Shown piece by piece: positions 1-7,754 of a DNA stretch of 17,527 bases. The translations under genes and the position numbers were made by a program. The stretch lies in NCBI GenBank assembly GCA_913020705.1, contig CAJWBY010000092.1, forward strand, positions 1-17,527, read 5' to 3'. The notes below the pieces were generated by a model. It saw only the letters and a list, made by a program, of their open reading frames with translations, searched no databases and was not told the DNA's origin. Numbering within the stretch: the first letter of the stretch is position 1; each line of letters opens with the position of its first letter. The stretch comes from an uncultured Colwellia sp. GTDB taxonomy: Bacteria > Pseudomonadota > Gammaproteobacteria > Enterobacterales > Alteromonadaceae.

Positions 1-13
1 TACGTGTTGTCAT
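1..13 (-). CDS. start of an unidentified leftward gene (partial)
   Basis: On the minus strand an ATG at 13-11 is preceded by GGAG (24-21) with a 7-nt spacer, which is a good Shine-Dalgarno arrangement. Only the codons for M-T-T-R fall inside the window, so the product cannot be named. It would be divergent from ettA. A second ATG at 19-17 is in the same frame but only one base from the GGAG, so 13 is the better start. The whole call rests on the ribosome-binding site and start codon. Confidence 0.35.
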
Positions 14-506
14 TTTCATTCTCCGGTTAAGTTCATTATTCCTTAACTGGGGTAGTCGAATCAATTAAACCACGTCATAGATGCGTAAGAATGGTAAGGG
101 GCTAACACAAGGATAACTATAAAAAATAATCGCAATAGCGTGTGACTCATTTTTTTTTAGTTGAAAAAGTTATAGTATCAAAGTAATAGAGTACTTTTCA
201 AAGTAAATGACTGATCACATTCATTTTTCATTCTGATTTAAAAGTCATGATTTATGTTTGTACTAATTGATCTTTCGAAGAAAACATCTCCACTTAATTG
301 GAGTAAACGTCACTCTAACAATTAATGTCTAAAAGGGTTTATCATCGGTTGATAACACAGCCCCCTATTTTAAGAGGGTTTGTTAATCTCTATACATACA
401 CCATCTTATGACAAAAACTGAAATTCTTTCAATCTCATTTGCTTGCTTAGCCCCTTTAACCTAAAATATCGACAAGTTAATTTCCCCTTCAAAAAAAGGT
501 CTTTAC
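14..506. other. non-coding region upstream of ettA
   Basis: About 490 bp without a convincing gene on either strand; it should contain the promoters of the leftward gene at the window edge and of ettA. Two small inverted repeats are visible: CTCCA/TGGAG around a 6-nt loop (288-303) and TTATCA/TGATAA around a 5-nt loop (339-355). Neither is followed by a T-run, so they are not terminators. Their role is unknown; they could be operators or chance. Confidence 0.5.
439..467 (+). promoter_or_regulatory. candidate sigma70 promoter of ettA
   Basis: TTGCTT (439-444), a 17-nt spacer and TAAAAT (462-467) form a plausible sigma70-type promoter, with the -10 matching at 5 of 6 positions and the -35 weak. 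Transcription would begin near 474, giving a leader of about 33 nt. The ettA Shine-Dalgarno AAGG (496-499) sits 7 nt before the ATG. Confidence 0.4.
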
Positions 507-2186
507 ATGGCTCAGCCACTACCCGATAAATTCATCATGTCGATGAATCGAGTTTCTAAAGTAGTTCCACCAAAACGCACTATTTTAAAAGATATTTCTC
601 TTTCGTTTTTCCCTGGTGCAAAAATTGGTGTATTAGGTCTAAATGGTTCAGGTAAATCAACCTTGCTGCGTATTATGGCAGGTGTCGATAAAGAATTTGA
701 AGGTGATGCTGTTGCGTTAGCTGGCACTAAAATTGGTTATTTGCCACAAGAACCTAAACTTGATGAAAACCAAACAGTGCGTGAAGCCTTAGAAGAAGCG
801 GTTTCGGAAGTTAAAAATGCGATGGCACGTTTAGACCAAGTCTATAACGAATATGCTGAAGAAGGTGCTGATTTTGATAAACTCGCTAAAGAGCAAGGTG
901 AGTTAGAAGACATTATTAATGCAAATGATGGCCATAATATTGATAACGTTTTAGAACGTGCTGCAGATGCATTACGTTTACCGGAATGGGATCAAAAAAT
1001 TGCCGTGTTAAGTGGTGGTGAACGTCGCCGTGTTGCACTTTGTCGCTTATTGCTTGAAAAACCTGACATGTTATTACTAGATGAACCAACTAACCATTTA
1101 GATGCTGAATCTGTTGCATGGTTAGAGCGCTTCTTACATGACTACGCAGGTACTGTGGTAGCAATAACCCATGATAGATATTTCTTAGACAATGTTGCTG
1201 GCTGGATTTTAGAGCTTGATAGAGGTCATGGTATCCCTTACGAAGGAAACTATTCTTCATGGTTAGAACAAAAAGATGCGCGCCTTGAACGAGAAGGAAA
1301 AACTGAAAATGCCTTACAAAAAACTATTAAACAAGAGCTTGAGTGGGTACGTTCAAACCCTAAAGCGCGTCAATCTAAAAGCAAAGCCCGTATGGCACGT
1401 TTTGAAGAGCTTAATAGTCAAGATCATCAAAAACGTAACGAAACCAACGAACTTTACATCCCACCAGGCCCACGTTTAGGTGACAAAGTTTTAGATGTTA
1501 ATAACTTAACGAAATCATTTGGCGATAGAGTACTGATTGATGATTTAAGCTTTAGCGTTCCTAAAGGCGCTATCGTAGGGATTATCGGACCAAACGGCGC
1601 GGGTAAATCAACACTATTTAAAATGATGTCAGGTGCTGAAAAGCCTGATTCAGGAAATGTTGAACTTGGTGATACAGTAAAACTTGCTAGCGTTGATCAG
1701 TTCCGTGATGACATGGACGACAGCAAAACAGTTTATCAAGAAATATCTCAGGGCCATGAAATTTTACAAATCGGTAATTTTGAAATCCCAAGCCGTGCTT
1801 ATTGTTCACGTTTTAATTTTAAAGGTAACGATCAACAAAAGATCATTGGTGAGTTATCTGGTGGTGAACGTAACCGTGTGCATTTAGCCAAGCTAGTGCA
1901 AACCGGTGGTAACGTTTTACTACTTGATGAGCCAACCAATGATTTAGATGTTGAAACTCTTCGTGCACTTGAAGAAGCGATATTAGAATTTCCAGGTTGT
2001 GCCATGGTTATTTCCCATGACCGGTGGTTCCTTGACCGTATTGCTACTCACATTCTAGATTATCGTGATGAAGGTCAAATAAACTTCTATGAAGGTAACT
2101 TTACTGACTATGAAGCTTGGTTGAAGAAAACACTAGGTCCGGCAGCAACTGAGCCACATAGAATTAGATACAAAAAAATTGGCTAA
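507..2186 (+). CDS. ettA: EttA, energy-dependent translational throttle ABC-F ATPase
   Basis: Cytoplasmic ABC-F protein that in E. coli binds the ribosomal E site and gates the first elongation step according to the ATP/ADP ratio. It has two ABC ATPase domains and no membrane segment. Domain 1 has Walker A GLNGSGKST (44-52), signature LSGGER (168-173) and Walker B ending LLDEP with catalytic Glu193. Domain 2 has Walker A GPNGAGKST (361-369), LSGGER (450-455) and catalytic Glu475. Between them lies a basic linker (about 255-320, rich in K/R around RSNPKARQSKSKAR) that corresponds to the P-site tRNA interaction motif. The 559-residue length is close to the 555 of E. coli EttA, and the sequence matches that family nearly end to end. 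The start follows AAGG at 7 nt. A strong terminator follows the stop, so it is probably monocistronic. Confidence 0.97.
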   Translation: MAQPLPDKFIMSMNRVSKVVPPKRTILKDISLSFFPGAKIGVLGLNGSGKSTLLRIMAGVDKEFEGDAVALAGTKIGYLPQEPKLDENQTVREALEEAVSEVKNAMARLDQVYNEYAEEGADFDKLAKEQGELEDIINANDGHNIDNVLERAADALRLPEWDQKIAVLSGGERRRVALCRLLLEKPDMLLLDEPTNHLDAESVAWLERFLHDYAGTVVAITHDRYFLDNVAGWILELDRGHGIPYEGNYSSWLEQKDARLEREGKTENALQKTIKQELEWVRSNPKARQSKSKARMARFEELNSQDHQKRNETNELYIPPGPRLGDKVLDVNNLTKSFGDRVLIDDLSFSVPKGAIVGIIGPNGAGKSTLFKMMSGAEKPDSGNVELGDTVKLASVDQFRDDMDDSKTVYQEISQGHEILQIGNFEIPSRAYCSRFNFKGNDQQKIIGELSGGERNRVHLAKLVQTGGNVLLLDEPTNDLDVETLRALEEAILEFPGCAMVISHDRWFLDRIATHILDYRDEGQINFYEGNFTDYEAWLKKTLGPAATEPHRIRYKKIG

Positions 2187-2240
2187 CTTAGCGTTTAAAG
2201 GTTGCTAATATAAATAATTACTATTAGTTTTTAAATAGTT

Positions 2241-2300
2241 AAAGGCACTTTCTTCATGTGATTTTTAAAAAAATCCGCATGAAAAAAGTGCCTTTTTTTT
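2241..2300 (+). terminator. rho-independent terminator of ettA
   Basis: Arms AAAGGCACTTTCTTCATG (2241-2258) and CATGAAAAAAGTGCCTTT (2278-2295) pair over 18 positions with one mismatch, followed by a T-run to 2300. The 19-nt loop can form a second small hairpin (ATTTTT/AAAAAT). It lies 54 nt after the ettA stop and isolates ettA from the downstream genes. Confidence 0.92.
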
Positions 2301-2348
2301 AAAAGAGAGCTATGCTAAAGCTACCCGTTAACTATCTGAACTTAAGCA

Positions 2349-2711
2349 ATGGAAAATAGACGTCAATTCACACGAGTTTTGTTTTCAATCAATGCGATAT
2401 TAGAGATTGAACAGAAAAATTATCCTGTAACTATCCACGACATTTCTCTTAATGGCGCGTTAGCCACCATGCCTAACGCTGATACTTCTTTAAAAGGAAA
2501 ATTGGGTTTGTTACATTTTGATTTAGCAAATGGAGAATCAATCGTTGAAATGCATATTGCTGTTGTTCATGAAATAAATGACGAAGTAGGTTTACAATGT
2601 AATGCGATTGATATTGACAGCGTTACTCATTTAAGACGATTAGTTGAATTAAATCTTGGTGATGAGAGTCAACTACATAAAGAAATTTCACAATTATCTC
2701 GTTTAGCTTAA
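2349..2711 (+). CDS. small PilZ-domain protein, predicted c-di-GMP binder
   Basis: A 120-residue protein made almost entirely of one PilZ domain. The two c-di-GMP-binding signatures are present: RxxxR at Arg5-Arg9 (within RRQFTR) and DxSxxG at Asp31-Ser33-Gly36 (DISLNG). There is no signal peptide, membrane segment or attached output domain, so it is probably a cytosolic single-domain receptor that acts through a partner. The C-terminal part (about 90-120) is helical and acidic. The ATG at 2349 lacks a clear Shine-Dalgarno; a 15-codon frame (2312-2359) with GAGAG in front overlaps this start and could feed ribosomes to it. The gcvR-like gene starts 36 bp downstream with no terminator between, so they are probably co-transcribed. 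The family is clear; the process it controls cannot be told. Confidence 0.85.
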   Translation: MENRRQFTRVLFSINAILEIEQKNYPVTIHDISLNGALATMPNADTSLKGKLGLLHFDLANGESIVEMHIAVVHEINDEVGLQCNAIDIDSVTHLRRLVELNLGDESQLHKEISQLSRLA

Positions 2712-2747
2712 GGCAAAAATCACCCTGTTTTTTTATAGAGGAACATC

Positions 2748-3245
2748 ATGAATCACTTAGTTATTTCATTTATTACCAAAGACCGCCCCGGTGTAGTAGA
2801 TCTTTTATCAAAAGTTATTAAACAGCACCAAGGTAACTGGCAAACCAGTAGCTTACATCATTTATCCGGCTTTTTTACGGGAATACTCGAAATAGCTGTA
2901 GAGGATGAGCAATGCGATGCATTAACACATGCCATTTCTTCATTACCTGACTTTAAAATCAATATAGAACAATCTAGCCCTGAAAAATCAAACAGTACGG
3001 CTAATATTGTTTTAGAGCTTACAGCAAACGATCGAGAAGGCATTGTGCAAGAAATATCATCCGTTATACATCATCAAGGTGGTAACATGATTAAACTCGT
3101 TAGTACTCAAGATAATGCTCCACATACCGGACAAGCGCTATTCAAAGCAAAAGTAACGCTTTCAGTTAATGACGAACAAACAGAAAGTTTAATTCATGCA
3201 TTAGAAAATCTTGCTGACGATTTGATGGTGGACATTTCTCGTTAA
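2748..3245 (+). CDS. gcvR: GcvR-like double-ACT-domain regulator
   Basis: A 165-residue protein of two ACT domains in tandem. Domain 1 (about 1-78) opens with ISFITKDRPG and domain 2 (about 86-165) with LTANDREG, each with the D-R-x-G turn typical of ACT ligand sites. In E. coli, GcvR binds glycine and inhibits the activator GcvA, so repressing the glycine-cleavage operon. There is no DNA-binding domain here, in line with action through a partner protein. AGAGGA (2737-2742) lies 5 nt before the ATG, which fixes the start. It follows the PilZ gene by 36 bp, a probable operon. No gcvA or gcvTHP is in the window, so glycine-cleavage control rests on family membership; a related ACT regulator with another ligand is possible. 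Confidence 0.75.
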   Translation: MNHLVISFITKDRPGVVDLLSKVIKQHQGNWQTSSLHHLSGFFTGILEIAVEDEQCDALTHAISSLPDFKINIEQSSPEKSNSTANIVLELTANDREGIVQEISSVIHHQGGNMIKLVSTQDNAPHTGQALFKAKVTLSVNDEQTESLIHALENLADDLMVDISR

Positions 3246-3426
3246 CACTTGGAATGCAAGAACGTTAAGAGACGGTCATACTCACTGTCAGTCTTATTCC
3301 ACATAATCGTTTCCGATATTTACAATGTATATAATTTGCCTTATTTAGTGTTACCCGTTGAATTACCAACAACTCCATCTATAAGTGATTTTTATCATCA
3401 TTTCATTATGAACAGACTTCAAAAAA

Positions 3427-3456
3427 AACGAGATAAATAATTTAATTTATCTCGTT
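3427..3456 (-). terminator. rho-independent terminator of the protease-lipoprotein operon
   Basis: A perfect 12-bp stem, AACGAGATAAAT (3427-3438) with ATTTATCTCGTT (3445-3456), around a 6-nt loop. On the minus strand it is followed by an eight-base T-run (A-run at 3421-3428 on the plus strand). It lies a few bases beyond the lipoprotein stop at 3460, which supports leftward termination. There is no T-run on the plus side. Confidence 0.88.
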
Positions 3457-3459
3457 CAG

Positions 3460-3843
3460 TTACTGAGATATTTGCTTCATACAAAGTGCGTAAAGTTTAC
3501 TATTTATTTTTAATGCAAATTGGTAATTCTTACGACGTTCATCTCGGTCATTATTATTTTTAAGTACATCACCAGTACCCGATAAAAGCCTAACACCACA
3601 ACGCAGTTTAATTTCACTAAAGTTCTCAACTTCAAAACCTGGTAAAACAATTCTTCGTCCTGCTATACCATACAATCGATAATCTTGCTTAGAAACAGCG
3701 TCATTTAGCACGATTTCAATTTGGCTTAATTCTTTATTTTTAGTAATATTCTCTGGTATTTTTGATGCTTTGGAACACCCTTGTAAAACCGAGTTAACAA
3801 CAACAAAAGTAAAAAAATATATTAATAACGTGTATTTATTCAT
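3460..3843 (-). CDS. small predicted lipoprotein of unknown function
   Basis: A 127-residue protein with a lipoprotein signal: a hydrophobic stretch (about 5-20) and lipobox V-L-Q-G-C with Cys23 as the lipidated residue. Ser at +2 suggests sorting to the outer membrane. The mature part is basic and hydrophilic with a conserved-looking core (about 57-95: LYGIAGRRIVLPGF, then RCGVRLLSGTGD) and two more cysteines, Cys82 and Cys121. I do not recognise the family. The ATG shares one base with the protease stop (TAATG), with a GGGGG-containing Shine-Dalgarno inside the end of the protease gene, so translation is probably coupled. Context hints at a link to the protease (secretion aid, inhibitor or surface partner), but this is inference only. 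Confidence 0.8.
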   Translation of the reverse strand: MNKYTLLIYFFTFVVVNSVLQGCSKASKIPENITKNKELSQIEIVLNDAVSKQDYRLYGIAGRRIVLPGFEVENFSEIKLRCGVRLLSGTGDVLKNNNDRDERRKNYQFALKINSKLYALCMKQISQ

Positions 3844-6467
3844 TATTTTCCCCCTTTAAATCTTCTCATCGCAGTCAATAACAAGACCAGCAAATAAATT
3901 GCTGCGCCTCCTGATGAATTTTTAGCTTCGGGTTCAGGCACAGGGACTGGCACAACAACTTTAGCTGTTACGGTAATTGTTATGGTTGCCGGCTCACTAT
4001 CATTAAACCCATCATTAATCACATAAGTCATAGTTTCAATACCTGAAAAGCCTGTTTGTGGGGTATAGATAATATTGTTGTTTTCAATAATAGCGTTACC
4101 CAACCCAGAATAAGTAATGGCTTTTATCGTTAACGTGTTATTTTCAATATCGGTGTCATTAGAAAGAACGTCTATAGTGTTATTCACTGAATCTTCTATA
4201 AAACTAATATCATCTGCAAATGCTACAGGGAAATCATTAACCGCAATAACCGTCACTTTTACCATAAATTCATCACTACTTAATTGACCTTGAGTAGCAA
4301 TAGTTTTTATTAATAATTCACCATTAAAATTTGCTGCAGGTATTATATTCAAATCATCTACCTGATAATTATCGCTTTCGGTAATGGCGATACTATCAAC
4401 AACCAAACTATCATTAAAAACAAGGTCGTTCTTATTTAATGTTAATGTATTATCTTCATTTGTAGTTAATACGTTTTGGCTGGAAAACACAGGCTTAGTA
4501 TCAACTTGAACTCCATCGCTATTAATCGAAATATCAGATGAATTAATGGCAAAGAAAATATTATTATTACAAATGATTTTAACTCTTGCCGTTTCCGTAT
4601 TCATGGATGAAAAATTAACGTCTTGACTACCATCATTTAGAGTGTCATTTGCTAATACTTCAGAGAAAGTATTTCCGGAGTCCGTCGAGAGTAATATATT
4701 GACAGTATTACATGAAACTGGCGCTTGTTCTGTTAATGCTGTATTCCATGTGATTGTTTGCCGCACACCTTGCCAAGATGTTCCTTCGCTCGGCTCAATA
4801 AGAGAAAAACCTACTTCGTTAGCGATTACAGAAACTTTGATTGCATCATCGCTCACGTTTCCTTGGTTATCTCTCACAACTAAACGAAAGTTAAGGTCAC
4901 GAGTTGTTGTTGGTAATACTTCACCGTGAGTTTGGCTTCCTGATAAAATATCCCTCAATACAGGGAACGTTCTTTCATTATTACTGTTAGGCGCAAAAAC
5001 TCGAAATAATGGCCGTGTACCATCATCAGTATTATCCTCTACTTTACTACTGCTTATTGTACCTAAATCATACTGTTCCCAGCTATACGTTAAACTGTCG
5101 TTCTCAGTATCAGTTGCCAGCCCTGTTAACGTAAATGGTGTACGTGCGGGAATAGTAACGTCAATCCCTGCATCTACGGTAGGCGCTTGATTGCTCTGCG
5201 CGATTTTCGCTCCGCAACTATTACCGTTCCCATTTTGAGTGTAGCTTGTAATTTGTTCAATCGAATGCAAATGAAAATATGGATCGGAACTGTTTTGTAT
5301 GTTTTGTTCATCACAAATTCCTGCATATCCCATAATAGTAGATGCACTTCCTGGCTCGTAAGCACTGTTAGACTCTCTATTACCTTCACACCCTCCTAAG
5401 GAGCCATTAAAAGTATGTTCCGCACCGAATTGATGACCTATTTCATGCGCGACATAATCAATATAAAATGAGTCGTTGGTGGGACTGTTGCTCCCCGTTA
5501 AACCTTCTGCTTTAAAAACACCACAAACAACACCTAACCCAGCAATACCGCCACCACCTGTGCCAACCACATGACCAATGTCGTAATTATCAACACCGAT
5601 AGCGGTATTGACAACTTCGGCATTTAAATCAATATCTTCATCAGTGTTGGTAAATGGGTCAGTTAACGCATCGAGAAAAATGATACTGTCGTTATTCGCA
5701 ACCAACTCTAACGTTATTGCTAAATCTCTTTGATAAACTTCATTTACACGGTTCAACATGGTTACAATCGCTGCCAGCGTACTTTCCTTAGAGCCTCCGT
5801 GAAAAATACTATATTCTGCTGTTGTTGCTACAGCAATTCTATAAGTAATGATTTCAACAGCTTTATTCTGCTGTTCGAGTGCACTATTGCCAGTAACATT
5901 TTTATCCCTTAACGACACGTGTCGTCTGGGTGGAAATCTCATTCCTAATGCTTCAATGCTTAATGGCTCAGCGTCTTTACGGAAATAACTATGGTAGGAA
6001 GAACGATCCCCCCTACTGATAGGGTCGATAAAAATCTTATCATTTTCAAAGGTAAATACGCCATGAAAACCGTGCGGTGTGATATCAAAATGCCCTTGAT
6101 GTTCAGGTTTATTTATTTGATAACCGGTAAAGGTTTTAATTGACGGATATTTAGCAGCGAGTTCGTTATTCATTACTGCACTAGGTGTTAGTCTAAAAGT
6201 AGAAAATTGCCCATTCGGCAGAGGTAAATCTAACGTTATGAACTCTTGATTACTTGCTATTTGCTCAAGTAATTCAATATTTAAATTGAACGATTTACCT
6301 TTATTTGCTCGACTAGTGAGCTTGCTAATTTCTTGCGCTGTTTGTTGTTTTAAAGGTTCTATCAATGACCAGTTATTTGAACTAAAATCTAACGGATGTG
6401 TTTCCGCATAAGCTTGATTAATAAATAATGGGCTCAACAAACCAATTAGAAAGGATAATTTTTTCAT
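3843..6467 (-). CDS. secreted reprolysin-like zinc metalloprotease with GlyGly-CTERM anchor
   Basis: An 874-residue extracellular protease. GGAG lies 6 nt before the ATG at 6467, and that start gives a proper signal peptide (1-21, cleavage after AYA); a longer frame to 6506 exists but lacks a signal at its N-terminus. Residues about 22-200 are a propeptide-like region. The catalytic domain (about 205-425) holds the zinc site HEIGHQFGAEH (341-351, HExxHxxxxxH) and a downstream Met-turn STIMGYAG (Met379), typical of M12-like reprolysin metallopeptidases. Ig/PKD- and cadherin-like domains follow (about 427-835). A proline-rich linker (PVPVPEPE) leads to SSGG, a short hydrophobic helix and a basic RRFK end, the layout of GlyGly-CTERM proteins that are exported by type II secretion and cut by rhombosortase. 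It is first in an operon with the lipoprotein. The substrate is unknown. Confidence 0.88.
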   Translation of the reverse strand: MKKLSFLIGLLSPLFINQAYAETHPLDFSSNNWSLIEPLKQQTAQEISKLTSRANKGKSFNLNIELLEQIASNQEFITLDLPLPNGQFSTFRLTPSAVMNNELAAKYPSIKTFTGYQINKPEHQGHFDITPHGFHGVFTFENDKIFIDPISRGDRSSYHSYFRKDAEPLSIEALGMRFPPRRHVSLRDKNVTGNSALEQQNKAVEIITYRIAVATTAEYSIFHGGSKESTLAAIVTMLNRVNEVYQRDLAITLELVANNDSIIFLDALTDPFTNTDEDIDLNAEVVNTAIGVDNYDIGHVVGTGGGGIAGLGVVCGVFKAEGLTGSNSPTNDSFYIDYVAHEIGHQFGAEHTFNGSLGGCEGNRESNSAYEPGSASTIMGYAGICDEQNIQNSSDPYFHLHSIEQITSYTQNGNGNSCGAKIAQSNQAPTVDAGIDVTIPARTPFTLTGLATDTENDSLTYSWEQYDLGTISSSKVEDNTDDGTRPLFRVFAPNSNNERTFPVLRDILSGSQTHGEVLPTTTRDLNFRLVVRDNQGNVSDDAIKVSVIANEVGFSLIEPSEGTSWQGVRQTITWNTALTEQAPVSCNTVNILLSTDSGNTFSEVLANDTLNDGSQDVNFSSMNTETARVKIICNNNIFFAINSSDISINSDGVQVDTKPVFSSQNVLTTNEDNTLTLNKNDLVFNDSLVVDSIAITESDNYQVDDLNIIPAANFNGELLIKTIATQGQLSSDEFMVKVTVIAVNDFPVAFADDISFIEDSVNNTIDVLSNDTDIENNTLTIKAITYSGLGNAIIENNNIIYTPQTGFSGIETMTYVINDGFNDSEPATITITVTAKVVVPVPVPEPEAKNSSGGAAIYLLVLLLTAMRRFKGGK

Positions 6468-6473
6468 AAACAT

Positions 6474-6477
6474 CTCC
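6474..6477 (-). promoter_or_regulatory. ribosome-binding site that fixes the protease start
   Basis: GGAG on the minus strand, 6 nt before ATG 6467-6465. A nearer in-frame ATG (6473-6471) directly abuts it and is too close, and the frame extension to 6506 precedes it. It therefore selects the start that places MKKL at the head of the signal peptide. Confidence 0.75.
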
Positions 6478-6567
6478 GAAACATATGAGAGCAAAAACAC
6501 CAACAACCACTTTTTATGGCTTCAATATTTACTTATCCAGACTCTAGAATAACAAGAAGCTGTTTAG

Positions 6568-6596
6568 AGTTTGTATCGATGTAGATGTATTGTCAA
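6568..6596 (-). promoter_or_regulatory. possible promoter of the protease operon
   Basis: A perfect TTGACA lies on the minus strand at 6596-6591. The best following -10 is TACAAA (6575-6570), only 15 nt away and 4 of 6 matches, so the promoter is uncertain. No 11-bp-spaced TGTCA repeats are present, so PhoB control of this operon is not supported. Confidence 0.25.
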
Positions 6597-6608
6597 CGCA
6601 ATGTAAAC

Positions 6609-6638
6609 AAAAAGACCTGATAATATATCAGGCCTTTT
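6609..6638 (-). terminator. rho-independent terminator of pstS
   Basis: CCTGATA (6616-6622) pairs with TATCAGG (6626-6632); after one A/C mismatch, five more pairs (AAAAG with CTTTT) extend the stem to 6610-6638. On the minus strand the stem ends in a T-run. It lies 28 nt after the pstS stop, separating pstS from the protease. The TTTT on the plus side would also allow some rightward termination. Confidence 0.85.
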
Positions 6639-6665
6639 CAATCGGAAAGAAATTACTTATTGGTA

Positions 6666-7628
6666 TTATTTAAGACCAAGCTTTTTCCATTCTTTTTGAA
6701 CTACTGAGTTCGGTAATGGAATATAGCCATCTTTTTCAACAATTTTTTGTCCTGATTTTGAAAGTACCATTTTCAAAAATTCAGCATCCATTGGCGCTAA
6801 TGCCTTGTTTGGATGTTTGTTTACATAAACATATAAGAAACGAGATAATGGATATTTCTTAGAAATGGCATTTGCCATGTTAGCTTCAACATAGTTATCA
6901 CCCTTTTTAGATAAAGGTAATGCACGAACACCTGAGGTTTGGTAACCAATACCTGAATAACCAATACCGTTCAATGAGGCTGAAACAGACTGTACAACAG
7001 AAGCAGAACCAGGCTGCTCGTTCACACTATTTTTGAAGTCACCTTTACATAGCGCTTTCTTTTTGAAGTATCCGTAAGTGCCTGAAACTGAGTTACGACC
7101 ATATAACTGTATATCCTTTCCAGTCCAATCACCGGTTAAACCTAAGTCACCCCAACGGTCTACATCTTTTTCAGCACCACACTTGCGGTTACTTGAAAAA
7201 ATAGCATCGACTTGGTCAATACGTAATCCTTTAATAGGGTTATCTTTATGAACAAAGACCGCTAATGCATCGATTGCAACGCGAACTGCTGTTGGCTTAT
7301 AACCATAACGTTTTTCAAACGCTTCAATTTCACGTGACTTCATTTTACGACTCATTGGCCCTAAGTTTGAAGTAGATTCAGTTAATGCTGGTGGCGCAGT
7401 AGATGAACCAGCAGCTTGAATTTGTACGTTAACATTAGGATATGTACGCTTAAACTCTTCAGCCCAAAACGTCATCATATTTGCTAATGTATCAGAACCT
7501 ACTGATGATAAATTCCCTGAAATTCCACTTGTTTTCTTATATACAGGTAAATCTTTGTCGATTGCTAATGATGAGAAACTCACCAAGCTTGCTAAACCTA
7601 TAACGCCTAAAGCACGTTTAAAACCCAT
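6666..7628 (-). CDS. pstS: PstS-type periplasmic phosphate-binding protein
   Basis: Periplasmic solute-binding subunit of the high-affinity phosphate ABC transporter, 320 residues. The signal peptide covers residues 1-22 (MGFKRALG..., cleavage after SLA). Phosphate-site motifs of the PstS-like family are visible: SVGSDT (42-47), GSST (74-77) and GRNSVSGT (177-184), with the later stretch [14 protein letters not shown]. The ATG at 7628 was chosen because GGAG (7638-7635) is 6 nt upstream and the signal peptide starts there; the frame also runs to a GTG at 7640 that would overlap the Shine-Dalgarno. Four in-phase PhoB-type repeats and a -10 lie upstream, so it should be induced by phosphate starvation. 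pstC, pstA, pstB and phoU are absent, and a terminator follows immediately. Confidence 0.94.
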   Translation of the reverse strand: MGFKRALGVIGLASLVSFSSLAIDKDLPVYKKTSGISGNLSSVGSDTLANMMTFWAEEFKRTYPNVNVQIQAAGSSTAPPALTESTSNLGPMSRKMKSREIEAFEKRYGYKPTAVRVAIDALAVFVHKDNPIKGLRIDQVDAIFSSNRKCGAEKDVDRWGDLGLTGDWTGKDIQLYGRNSVSGTYGYFKKKALCKGDFKNSVNEQPGSASVVQSVSASLNGIGYSGIGYQTSGVRALPLSKKGDNYVEANMANAISKKYPLSRFLYVYVNKHPNKALAPMDAEFLKMVLSKSGQKIVEKDGYIPLPNSVVQKEWKKLGLK

Positions 7629-7634
7629 TTTATT

Positions 7635-7638
7635 CTCC
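7635..7638 (-). promoter_or_regulatory. ribosome-binding site that fixes the pstS start
   Basis: GGAG on the minus strand, 6 nt before ATG 7628-7626. It lies inside the alternative GTG-initiated extension, so the ATG start is preferred. Confidence 0.8.
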
Positions 7639-7699
7639 ACTGAGATGTTATCCCATTTAAATTATCGTTAATTTGTTTGGGGCTAATTAATTTGTGAAC

Positions 7700-7754
7700 A
7701 CTATATAAAGCTTATGTGACAATTATATTTAAGGTATGTGACACTTATATTACA
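7700..7754 (-). promoter_or_regulatory. Pho box array and -10 of the pstS promoter
   Basis: Read on the minus strand from 7754, the sequence falls into four 11-bp units: TGTAATATAAG, TGTCACATACC, TTAAATATAAT and TGTCACATAAG (ending at 7711). Units 2 and 4 match the TGTCA core of the known PhoB repeat (7 conserved bases plus 4 AT-rich, period 11). TATAGT (7705-7700) follows the last TGTCACA by 9 nt, the position of a -10 in PhoB-activated promoters where the box replaces the -35. Transcription would start near 7693, giving a leader of about 65 nt. Confidence 0.85.

Noticed and set aside
361..382. CCCCCT...AGAGGG followed by TTTG as a terminator
   Set aside because: Only about four stable pairs and no real T-run; no gene ends upstream on either strand.
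3249..3440. 63-codon frame starting at TTG after the gcvR-like gene
   Set aside because: TTG start without a Shine-Dalgarno, no recognisable domain, and its end overlaps the leftward terminator at 3427-3456.
4642..4929. 95-codon frame antisense to the metalloprotease
   Set aside because: It lies wholly inside a well-supported gene, has no ribosome-binding site and no family resemblance.
6480..6610. PhoB control of the protease operon
   Set aside because: The region has TTGACA but no pair of TGTCA repeats at 11-bp spacing, so the Pho boxes of the neighbours do not extend to it.
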